This document shows, piece by piece, positions 18,422 through 26,454 of a DNA stretch of 64,000 nt (its first letter is position 1; every line of letters starts with the position of its first letter). A program made the translations under genes and the position numbers. This DNA is from Hyphomicrobiales bacterium. GTDB taxonomy: Bacteria; Pseudomonadota; Alphaproteobacteria; Rhizobiales; Xanthobacteraceae. Under the pieces are notes generated by a model. It did no database searches. It saw nothing but the letters and a program-made list of their open reading frames with translations, and was not told where the DNA came from. The stretch lies in the NCBI GenBank assembly GCA_017305555.1, contig JAFKKM010000015.1, positions 1 to 64,000 of the forward strand, in the 5' to 3' direction.

Positions 18422-19126
18422 ATGGTTGAAACCTCGCTTCTCGCACGCTTCCGCCGCTTGTTGACGTTGCCGCTCGTTGCTGCCGCGCTGCTATTCGCGG
18501 CCATGCCGGCGTCAGCGCAGGATCGCCGCCAGAACGCGCCGGGGCAGTTCGATTTCTATGTGCTGTCGCTGTCGTGGTCGCCATCGTTCTGCGAGGCCGC
18601 GCGCGAGCGCGGCAACACCGGCCGCTCGCAGCAGGTCCAGTGCGGCGGCAGGCCGTTTTCGTTCGTTGTCCACGGCCTGTGGCCGCAATATGAGCGCGGC
18701 TTCCCGGATTATTGCGAACGCCCGTCGCCACGGCTGCCGCGCAACATCATGACGTCGATGCTCGATCTCATGCCGGCACCGGGATTGATCTATAACGAAT
18801 GGGACAAGCACGGCACCTGTTCCGGTCTCGGCCCGCGCGGTTACTTCGAAGCCATTCGCAAGGCGCGCGCGGCGGTGAAAATCCCGGCGGAGTATCTCGA
18901 ACTGACGCAGACCAAGATGGTCGCGCCAGCCGCCGTCGAAGCAGCATTCATCAAGGCGAATCCCGGCCTCAGCGAAGCGGCCATCGCCGTTACCTGCGAC
19001 CGCACGCGGCTGAGCGAGGTGCGGATCTGCATGACCAAGAGCCTGCAATTCCGCGCCTGCGACGAGATCGATCGTCGCGCCTGCCGTCGTGGCACGGTAT
19101 CGATGCCGCCGGTGCGCGGCGGCTGA
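18422..19126 (+). CDS. Ribonuclease T2 family protein (periplasmic RNase I type)
   Basis: Base-nonspecific endoribonuclease acting in the periplasm, 234 aa. The signal peptide ends AMPASAQD. Both catalytic segments are intact: CAS I as HGLWP with H84, and CAS II as EWDKHGTC with E126, K129 and H130. Further Cys residues match the conserved disulfides. Start ATG 18422 is chosen because it gives a clean signal peptide; the frame extends to 18371 without good reason. Probably co-transcribed with the preceding exported protein gene. Confidence 0.95.
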   Translation: MVETSLLARFRRLLTLPLVAAALLFAAMPASAQDRRQNAPGQFDFYVLSLSWSPSFCEAARERGNTGRSQQVQCGGRPFSFVVHGLWPQYERGFPDYCERPSPRLPRNIMTSMLDLMPAPGLIYNEWDKHGTCSGLGPRGYFEAIRKARAAVKIPAEYLELTQTKMVAPAAVEAAFIKANPGLSEAAIAVTCDRTRLSEVRICMTKSLQFRACDEIDRRACRRGTVSMPPVRGG

Positions 19127-19165
19127 TTTCAATCAGTGCTCGATCTTTCGGACATGTGACTGACC

Positions 19166-19217
19166 GGAACTGTCAGCACGTCCATGCGTTGCGAATCAAT
19201 CCGCAACAACATGGACG
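19166..19217 (+). promoter_or_regulatory. EcfG-like promoter and start-proximal hairpin
   Basis: GGAAC (19166-19170), a 16-bp spacer and CGTT (19187-19190) match the alphaproteobacterial general-stress sigma factor EcfG consensus. Downstream, CGTCCATG (19179-19186) pairs with CATGGACG (19210-19217), and GTTGCG pairs with CGCAAC around loop AATCAATC. This forms a strong hairpin ending at the start-codon region. The two readings overlap: if transcription starts after CGTT, only part of the hairpin would be in the mRNA. Confidence 0.45.
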
Positions 19218-19223
19218 ATGATC

Positions 19224-19655
19224 ATGCCACGCGGCGATAAATCGACTTACACCGACAAGCAAAAGCGCAAGGCCGAACATATCGAGGAAGGCTACGAGCA
19301 CCGCGGCGTCAGGAAGAAGGAAGCCGAGCGGCGCGCCTGGGCGACCGTCAACAAGGAAAGCGGCGGTGGTAACAAGAGCGGCTCTGGTCGCGGCGTGAAA
19401 TATACCAAGGTCGCGGCGAAGAAAGGCGGACGGATCGGCGGTCCGCGCGGTGGCAAGGCGGCCGCGCGGCGCCCGGCGGCGTCACGCTCCGCTGCCGCCA
19501 AGAAAGCCGCCGCGACGCGCAAGCGTCATACGGCCACGCGGTCAACGGCAGCGAAGAAAGCCGCCGCAACCCGCAAGCGCAACGCCGCAGCGCGAGCCAG
19601 GACGGCGACCAAGAGATCGACGAAGAAGGCGACAAAGCGGGCGAAGAAGAACTAG
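19224..19655 (+). CDS. Small conserved domain fused to a histone-H1-like basic tail
   Basis: About 143 aa. Residues 1-55 (MPRGDKSTYTDKQKRKAEHI, ending at a Gly/Ser-rich GGGNKSGSGRG) match a small family often annotated as 'plasmid stabilization protein' in rhizobia. Residues about 70-143 are almost only Lys, Arg, Ala and Thr, with repeated AAKKAAATRKR units. This resembles the C-terminal tails of histone H1-like bacterial proteins. DNA or RNA binding is inferred from that composition. ATG 19224 (MPRG) is favoured over ATG 19218. An EcfG-like promoter precedes it. The convergent neighbour at 20115 has an unrelated N-terminal domain but a similar tail. Confidence 0.8.
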   Translation: MPRGDKSTYTDKQKRKAEHIEEGYEHRGVRKKEAERRAWATVNKESGGGNKSGSGRGVKYTKVAAKKGGRIGGPRGGKAAARRPAASRSAAAKKAAATRKRHTATRSTAAKKAAATRKRNAAARARTATKRSTKKATKRAKKN

Positions 19656-19675
19656 TGCCAGATATTCAAGATCGT

Positions 19676-19759
19676 CGTCATCGCGAGCGAAGCGAGGCAA
19701 TCCAGTTGTTTCTTCTCGGCCTCTGGCTTGCTTCGTTGCTATCGCTCCTCGCAATGACG
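19676..19759. repeat. Dispersed palindromic element, family C copy 1
   Basis: Arms CGTCATCGCGAGCG..GGCAATCCAG and TGGCTTGCTTCG..CTCGCAATGACG. Related copies are at 33395, 37276 and 52627. Confidence 0.8.
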
Positions 19760-19816
19760 AGGAAATCGGGCATCAGATCTAAATCATCTCATACTGGGCA
19801 ACTCACGCCCGGATTT

Positions 19817-19942
19817 GTCATGCTTGGGTTTGTCCCGGGCATCCACGTTCCAAAAGCCTAGAGTGAGTGAAGACGTGGATGACCGGGACCATAGGCGAGC
19901 GAAGCGACGCCGTTCTTCAAACGGCTATGCCCGGCCATGACG
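19817..19942. repeat. Dispersed palindromic element, family B copy 4
   Basis: Begins GTCATGCTTGGGTTTGTCC and ends GCCCGGCCATGACGAG. It contains the GGCGAGCGAAGCGACGCCG block shared with copies 3 and 6. Confidence 0.8.
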
Positions 19943-20031
19943 AGTTGTCGATTCCATCCGAACGAAGGCCCATCGACCCGGTGGAGAGCGAGAATCCGAC
20001 CTTCGGGTGAAAGCCTGCGGTTGAAACACAA

Positions 20032-20106
20032 CGGGCGACGGAGATGGTCGAAACCATGTCCGTCGCCCGCATATCCTGGTCATCGCGCCTCGAGGAGCGA
20101 GGCGCG
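20032..20106 (-). terminator. Tandem hairpin terminator of the DUF1508 gene
   Basis: Directly after the stop codon at 20115, CGCGCCTCG/CGAGGCGCG forms a 9-bp stem with a 5-nt loop (20084-20106). A second stem, CGGGCGACGGA/TCCGTCGCCCG with an inner ATGGT/ACCAT and loop CGAA, spans 20032-20069. On the minus strand it is followed by TTGTGTTT. Confidence 0.7.
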
Positions 20107-20114
20107 CTTGTTAC

Positions 20115-20411
20115 TTAGCGACGAGCCTTTTTGGCTTTCGGTGCTTTCTTTGCCTTGACCGCCTTCTTGGCCTTCGGCGCTTTCTTGGCCTTCACCTTCT
20201 TGGACTTCGGCGCGGCGGCAGCCGGCTTGGCCTTCGAGATGTCATCGACGGCCGCAGCGGCGACGTGCTTGACGATCGACCGGATCGTGCTCTTGGCTGA
20301 TGCCTTGCTGACGTAGCCTTCCGACGCGAACATTTTCTCGCCGTTCGGCGCGACAAAACGAAAACGGAATTCGTTTTTCTTGTCGCGATAGATTTCGAAT
20401 TTGTAAGCCAT
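20115..20411 (-). CDS. DUF1508 (YegP-like) protein with histone-H1-like tail
   Basis: A 98-aa protein. Residues 1-50 (MAYKFEIYRDKKNEFRFRF, VAPNGEKMFASEGYVSKASA) are a single DUF1508/YegP repeat. Residues about 60-98 are Lys/Ala/Pro-rich with repeated KAKKAPKAKKA units, an H1-like tail not present in E. coli YegP. ATG 20411 is chosen over ATG 20414 because GGAGGG then has better spacing. The 12-mer TTGCGAATCAAT occurs 32 bp upstream and also upstream of the other H1-tailed gene. Nucleic-acid binding by the tail is inferred. DUF1508 itself has no established biochemical role that I know of. Confidence 0.88.
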   Translation of the reverse strand: MAYKFEIYRDKKNEFRFRFVAPNGEKMFASEGYVSKASAKSTIRSIVKHVAAAAVDDISKAKPAAAAPKSKKVKAKKAPKAKKAVKAKKAPKAKKARR

Positions 20412-20516
20412 CATGCCCTCCTGGATCGGCTGTAGCGACTGAATTGATTCGCAATGGTCGCAACGTCGATGCGCATGGCGAGGATGTCAAGTCGCGGGAG
20501 GAAGGCGAGACATGTT

Positions 20517-20547
20517 GAACGCGGCGCGCATGATGCGCACCGCGTTC
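20517..20547 (-). terminator. Hairpin downstream of the binding-protein gene
   Basis: GAACGCGG pairs with CCGCGTTC and encloses GCGCAT/ATGCGC, giving a roughly 14-bp GC-rich hairpin. It lies 35 bp past the stop of the binding-protein gene at 20582. There is no clear U-tract. Confidence 0.5.
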
Positions 20548-20581
20548 CGATTCAGCCGTCAGGAAGTTTGTATGGCGCTGC

Positions 20582-21796
20582 TTACTTGATCAGCGGGCAG
20601 CCGCCGTCCTTCATCGGGCGGAAGACCTGATCGCCGGGGACTTCCGCGAGAATCTTGTAGTAGTCCCACGGATACTTCGACTCTTCCGGCTTCTTCACTT
20701 CCAGCAGCAACATGCTGTGGACCATGCGGCCGTCCTCGCGCAGATAGCCGTTGTCGGTGAAGGCGTCGCGCACCGGCATTTCGCGCATTTTGGCGAGCAC
20801 CGTCTTGGTATCGCGGGTGCCTGCGGCCTTCACGGCTTTCAGATAGTGCAAGGTTCCGCTGTAGGTCGCCGCCTGATTCATTGACGGCATCCGCTTCATC
20901 CGCTCGAAGAATTTCTTGCCGAAGGCACGGGTGCGCTCGTTCTGGTCCCAGTAATAGGCTTCGGTGATGATCAGGCCCTGCGACATCTTCAGGCCAAGGC
21001 TGTGGATGTCGGAAATGAACATCACGATGCCTGCGAGCTTCTGGCCGCCGGCAACGATACCGAATTCCGCTGCCTGCTTGATGGCATTGATGGTGTCGCC
21101 GCCGGCATTGGCGAGGCCGACGATCTTGGCTTTCGATGCCTGAGCCTGGAGCAGGAACGAGGAGAAGTCCGAGGTGTTGAGCGGATGCCGCGCGCTGCCG
21201 AGGATCTTGCCGCCGGCCGCCTTCACCACGTCGCTGACGTCACGCTCGATCGAATGACCGAACAGATAGTCGGCGGTGATGAAGAACCAGCTATCGCCAC
21301 CCTGCTTGACCACGGCGCTGCCGACGGTGTGCGCATTGGAATAGGTGTCGTAGGTCCAGTGTGCGGTGTAGGGCGAACACGACTTTCCGGTGATGTCCGA
21401 ACTCGCCGCGTCGGTGATGATCATGATCTTTTCGTAGCGCTTCGACATTTCCATCGCGGCAAGCGCGGTGGCCGACGTCGGCAGGTCGATGATCATGTCG
21501 ACGTTTTCGGCCTCGTACCATTTGCGCGCGATATTGGCGGCGATGTCGGCCTTCATCTGCGGATCGGCGGTGACCAGTTCGATCGGCTTGCCGAACATGG
21601 TGCCGCCGAATTCCTCGATGGCCATCTTGGCGCCTTCGACGTTGCCGGCACCGCCGATGTCGGAATAGACCGAGCCGAAATCAGTCATCACGCCGATCTT
21701 CAGCGGCTGGTCCGACTGCTGCGCCAGCGCGGCTCCGCCCGTCAGCAACGAAACGGATAAAGTGGCCGCGACGATCGCGCGGTGCGAGAATTTCAT
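20582..21796 (-). CDS. Branched-chain amino acid-type ABC transporter substrate-binding protein
   Basis: A 404-aa periplasmic type I binding protein of the LivK family. The signal peptide ends GGAALAQQ; the mature part starts PLKIGVMTDFGSVYSDIGG, the usual Leu/Ile/Val-binding-protein fold opening. GGGAGG precedes the ATG. No permease or ATPase gene is adjacent, so it is an orphan or works with a transporter elsewhere, possibly the liv system at 37-42 kb. A hairpin at 20517-20547 probably ends the transcript. The ligand cannot be told; related orphan proteins often bind aromatic acids, amides or amino acids. Confidence 0.9.
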   Translation of the reverse strand: MKFSHRAIVAATLSVSLLTGGAALAQQSDQPLKIGVMTDFGSVYSDIGGAGNVEGAKMAIEEFGGTMFGKPIELVTADPQMKADIAANIARKWYEAENVDMIIDLPTSATALAAMEMSKRYEKIMIITDAASSDITGKSCSPYTAHWTYDTYSNAHTVGSAVVKQGGDSWFFITADYLFGHSIERDVSDVVKAAGGKILGSARHPLNTSDFSSFLLQAQASKAKIVGLANAGGDTINAIKQAAEFGIVAGGQKLAGIVMFISDIHSLGLKMSQGLIITEAYYWDQNERTRAFGKKFFERMKRMPSMNQAATYSGTLHYLKAVKAAGTRDTKTVLAKMREMPVRDAFTDNGYLREDGRMVHSMLLLEVKKPEESKYPWDYYKILAEVPGDQVFRPMKDGGCPLIK

Positions 21797-22147
21797 GGGT
21801 GCCTCCCAGCTCGTTTTGCCTCAAATGGCCAACTTGGATGAGTTGCGTGAGGCAAGCAAGGTTAAGCGCATCGATGCAAAGCTGTTGTGCAGGCGAACAT
21901 ATGTCGTTGTGACCTGCTGTCGCAGCCTTGCCATTGCGCGCGACGGGATATCCGCTTCTGCGAAGGTGCGGACGACCTTGTCCCGTTTTTCCATCGCGAG
22001 AATGGAGCGCCGGGAGGCGCCAGGATGCTTGCGAGGCACCCACGATGACGAACCTTTGCGAGAGGTTCGCCCGCGTGCCGCGACGAGAGCGGATTGCGAG
22101 TCCGTCTCGCGAGGCGCGCGCGTCATGCATCGATGGGGTTGCGAAGC
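21797..22147. other. Non-coding stretch left of the IS element
   Basis: No convincing gene. Frames here (for example plus 21762-22232 and minus 21821-22126) have unlikely composition and no start signals. It holds the promoter of the minus-strand binding-protein gene and ends at the left inverted repeat. Confidence 0.5.
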
Positions 22148-22171
22148 CCCAATATTATACTTGACGTACCC
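22148..22171 (+). repeat. Left terminal inverted repeat of the IS1595-like element
   Basis: Starts CCCAATATTATACTT and ends CGTACCC. It matches the right repeat at all but two central positions. TTGACG inside it, with GATATT 17 bp later, could be the transposase promoter. Confidence 0.75.
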
Positions 22172-22209
22172 ACGAGACAGGCAGATATTGGCCGCATTGG
22201 AGAGCGGCT

Positions 22210-23163
22210 ATGAAATCATTCCTGAACGATAAGCACTTGCAGAACGAGGAAGCGGCCTACGCTTGGGTTGAAGCCCATATCTGGCCGAATGGTCCTGTAT
22301 GCCCGCATTGTGGCGGCGTGGAGCGCATTTCAAAGATGGGTGGCAAGTCTACCCGGATCGGCGCTTACAAATGCTACCAGTGCCGCAAGCCCTTTACCGT
22401 GAAGGTCGGGACCATCTTCGAGTCCAGCCACGTGCCGATGCACCTTTGGCTGCAGGCGATCTATCTGCTTTCCTCTTCAAAGAAGGGCATTAGCTCTAAC
22501 CAGCTTCACCGCACCCTTGGCTGCACTCTCAAAACCGCGTGGTTCATTTCCCATCGCATCCGTGAGGCAATGCGCGACGGCGGCTTAGCTCCCATGGGCG
22601 GCGCTGGAGGTATCGTTGAGGCGGACGAAACCTATTTTGGGCCGACCAAGGAAAAGAAGATTTCGCCGCAGCGGAAGGGCCGTCCCTTCACCAAGGGCGG
22701 TCGCACTGGCCCTGCCAGCAAGCGCGCCATTATTTCTCTCGTTGAGCGCGGCGGCAAGGTTCGCTCCTTCCATGTTGAAAACGCCGACAAGCTGACTGTT
22801 GTTGGCATCGTCACCAACAATATCGACAAAGAAACCCGCCTGCATACCGACGAAAGCCGCCTCTATGCTGGAGCGGATCAGCATTTTGCTTCGCATGAGA
22901 CTGTGAAGCACAGCGCCAAAGAGTATGCTCGCGGCGACGTGAATACCAATTCCGTCGAAGGCTATTTTTCAATCTTCAAGCGCGGCATGAAGGGCGTTTA
23001 TCAACATTGTGGCGAACGCCATCTGCATCGCTATCTGTCGGAGTATGACTTCCGCTATAACAACCGCATTGCTCTTGGCGTGAATGACGAAGCTCGCGCC
23101 GAGATCGCGCTTAAAGGCATCGTTGGCAAGCGTCTCACCTATCAAACAACTAGTGAGGGCTGA
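22210..23163 (+). CDS. IS1595 family transposase
   Basis: A 317-aa transposase of the ISXO2-like group. An N-terminal zinc ribbon has C31-P-H-C34 and C55-Y-Q-C58. A helical DNA-binding region with KKGISSNQLHRTLG follows. The DDE-type catalytic core has D139 in VEADETYFG, D214 in LHTDESRLY, and N247-S-V-E250 in the third block before GYFSIFKRGMKG. The C-terminus HLHRYLSEYDFRYNNR is also family-typical. The frame is intact, so the transposase may be active. GGAG precedes the ATG, and a promoter-like pair lies partly in the left inverted repeat. Confidence 0.95.
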   Translation: MKSFLNDKHLQNEEAAYAWVEAHIWPNGPVCPHCGGVERISKMGGKSTRIGAYKCYQCRKPFTVKVGTIFESSHVPMHLWLQAIYLLSSSKKGISSNQLHRTLGCTLKTAWFISHRIREAMRDGGLAPMGGAGGIVEADETYFGPTKEKKISPQRKGRPFTKGGRTGPASKRAIISLVERGGKVRSFHVENADKLTVVGIVTNNIDKETRLHTDESRLYAGADQHFASHETVKHSAKEYARGDVNTNSVEGYFSIFKRGMKGVYQHCGERHLHRYLSEYDFRYNNRIALGVNDEARAEIALKGIVGKRLTYQTTSEG

Positions 23164-23169
23164 GATCGG

Positions 23170-23343
23170 ATGGATAAGAAGCCCAAAACTGGCGGCGCTA
23201 AGAAAAAAGCGACTCCTAAAAAGAAAGCGCCGGATGAAAAGCAATTCGAGCGGTTCGTGAAAACCGCTCGAGAGCTTGGCGTCGATGAAAGTGGAAAAGA
23301 ATTTGAGAGAGCTATTAAAGCCATTACGACAAAACGAAATTAG
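23170..23343 (+). CDS. 57-aa lysine-rich passenger protein
   Basis: A short gene starting 6 bp after the transposase stop. The N-terminal third is a Lys-rich patch (KKKATPKKKAP). The C-terminal part reads EKQFERFVKTARELGVDES then GKEFERAIKAI and is probably helical. I have seen similar short sequences near mobile and phage genes, always unnamed. It is co-oriented with the transposase and its TAG stop overlaps the TAA of the convergent RusA-like gene. A nucleic-acid-binding accessory role in transposition is a guess from charge and position. Confidence 0.75.
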   Translation: MDKKPKTGGAKKKATPKKKAPDEKQFERFVKTARELGVDESGKEFERAIKAITTKRN

Positions 23344-24062
23344 TTTCCAAGCAAAGGCAGGTTCCAAGGGCCAACACGAAGCACGTTTACCGCAACCTCG
23401 ATAATTAGCTGCACTTCATGCTTATGACGGTCACCCGGCGACAACAAACGACCAGTTTCAATCTCCAAATCTGAGATCAGTGCGTCCGACTCCATCAGGC
23501 AATACATTGGCTCGCTCTGCGGTGGGAATCGAACGGCAATTTCAGGTTTCGGCATTGTTAAAGCGTCAAGCAGACATTTAATGCGTCCGTCCAGGTCGCC
23601 ATTCTGGGTCACTCCCTGCAAAGGATCGTCATGGCGCAGGAATGTCACGGACAACGAGCAATTCAGTTGAAGGGATTCTCTAACAAGGGGGCGAAAACTA
23701 TGTCCTCCAGAGATTATCGGGCCAGTTAGATCAACCTCGTTCGGGCCAGCAGGGAAACGATCAATGTCTCGTTCAACATCGAATGGGCCTTCCGAAGTCG
23801 CAAGATAGGCTGCACCATCATCGCGCTTAACGATTCCAGTCCGAGCAACCCGCTTCATGACATGGTGAGTTCGCCACAATTCCCGCAACTGAGGGTGGAG
23901 CTTTTTCCTAATATGAGCCGCATAGCTTGGCTTAGGCTTGTTTCCAGCCGATGGGAGAAGCCCCCTAAAGACTAAATGAAATCGCATCAGCTCCCGCGCG
24001 TAAGACATGTTGGCAATCAACGCGTCTATCCGCTCCCTATCGCCGTTATCAGTGCTACTCAT
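23340..24062 (-). CDS. RusA-like protein (putative Holliday-junction resolvase fold)
   Basis: A 240-aa protein usually left as hypothetical. The segment NGDLDGRIKCLLDAL (residues 154-168) matches the RusA core D-x-D-N-x2-K: D156, D158 and K162 align with the catalytic D70, D72 and K76 of E. coli RusA. ESDALISDLEIETGRL (191-206) would supply the third acid, D193. Here G159 replaces the usual Asn after D158. The N-terminus (FHLVFRGLLPSAGNKPKP) resembles the RusA opening strand. Start ATG 24062 follows GGGAG, and the upstream DNA is the right inverted repeat itself. Residues 50-130 are an insertion with no match I know. The RusA link is inference, not a search result. Confidence 0.6.
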   Translation of the reverse strand: MSSTDNGDRERIDALIANMSYARELMRFHLVFRGLLPSAGNKPKPSYAAHIRKKLHPQLRELWRTHHVMKRVARTGIVKRDDGAAYLATSEGPFDVERDIDRFPAGPNEVDLTGPIISGGHSFRPLVRESLQLNCSLSVTFLRHDDPLQGVTQNGDLDGRIKCLLDALTMPKPEIAVRFPPQSEPMYCLMESDALISDLEIETGRLLSPGDRHKHEVQLIIEVAVNVLRVGPWNLPLLGN

Positions 24063-24080
24063 AGTAGCTCCCGATGCATT

Positions 24081-24104
24081 GGGTACGCAAAGTATAATAT
24101 TGGG
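24081..24104 (-). repeat. Right terminal inverted repeat of the IS1595-like element
   Basis: On the minus strand it starts CCCAATATTATACTT, as the left repeat does, then TGCGTACCC. It also forms the promoter region of the RusA-like gene, which starts 19 bp inside. Confidence 0.75.
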
Positions 24105-24182
24105 AATATAATCCGATGGCGAGAATGTCAAGCTCATCGAAGATGGTCTGTGCTGCTTCACGGAGGCACAAATAAATATCAG

Positions 24183-24301
24183 CGTCGTCCCCGCGCAGGC
24201 GGGGACCCATAACCCCTGGCATGAGTTTGACGAAAAACGTTGCCTTTGTGATGGAGCCGAGCCGCTGCGGCGTCTGGGTCCCCGCCTGCGCGGGGACGAC
24301 G
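24183..24301. repeat. Dispersed palindromic element, family A copy 3
   Basis: Inverted relative to copies 1 and 2. The reverse complement shares CAGACGCCGCAGCGGCTCGG and CCAGGGGTTATGGGT with copy 2 across the loop, so the whole element, not only its arms, is conserved. Confidence 0.9.
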
Positions 24302-24397
24302 ATTTCGTGTTTCAATTCCGTGCACAAAGAAATTGCGGTTAGGCCCGCAGCGGCGGCGTGTTGCTACACGTTAGCGGACGCTGCTGGTCTCATAGCC

Positions 24398-26203
<1,806 letters not shown>

Positions 26204-26454
26204 CGGCGCGAGATAGCATTGGCTCATCGGGCCAGCAACAGTCTTGGAATCCGTCCAGTTCACGGCGGGCTGATTTGCCTTCCCAGAGTGCAGAATCTAG
26301 TAGAAAGAGCCGGATTGGTTCCGGAACGCCGGTCCACTACCATCGGGATGCGCCGCCGTCTTGGTGCCCCGCCCGTCGAGCCGCCGCAACGGTGGCAAAT
26401 GATCATTCCCGTTGCTTCGCCCGGCTGCCGGTGCGGGCCCTCCAAGGATCGCCA

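Larger units (their letters stand above)
19656..20114. other. Repeat-filled convergent intergenic region
   Basis: This stretch between two convergent H1-tailed genes holds a family C repeat (19676-19759), a family B repeat (19817-19942) and two strong hairpins (20032-20069 and 20084-20106). No protein-like frame is visible. Confidence 0.7.
22148..24104. mobile_element. IS1595-family element with two extra genes
   Basis: Imperfect terminal inverted repeats (22 of 24 bases match) bound this 1957-bp unit. It contains an IS1595-type transposase, a 57-aa gene in the same direction, and a convergent 240-aa RusA-like gene whose stop overlaps the stop of the 57-aa gene. Base composition is visibly less GC-rich than the flanks. 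I found no 8-bp target duplication next to the repeats, so the exact ends or later decay are open. Tight packing between the repeats, with no spare DNA, argues that all three genes move together. Confidence 0.75.

Noticed and set aside
21762-22232. 156-codon plus-strand frame before the transposase
   Set aside because: Begins inside the antisense of the binding-protein gene, crosses the left inverted repeat and has no coding pattern.
22131-24120. CGATGG on both sides of the IS1595-like element as a target duplication
   Set aside because: The copies are at different distances from the inverted repeats (11 and 9 bp away) and only 6 bp long; IS1595 elements make 8-bp duplications directly next to the ends.
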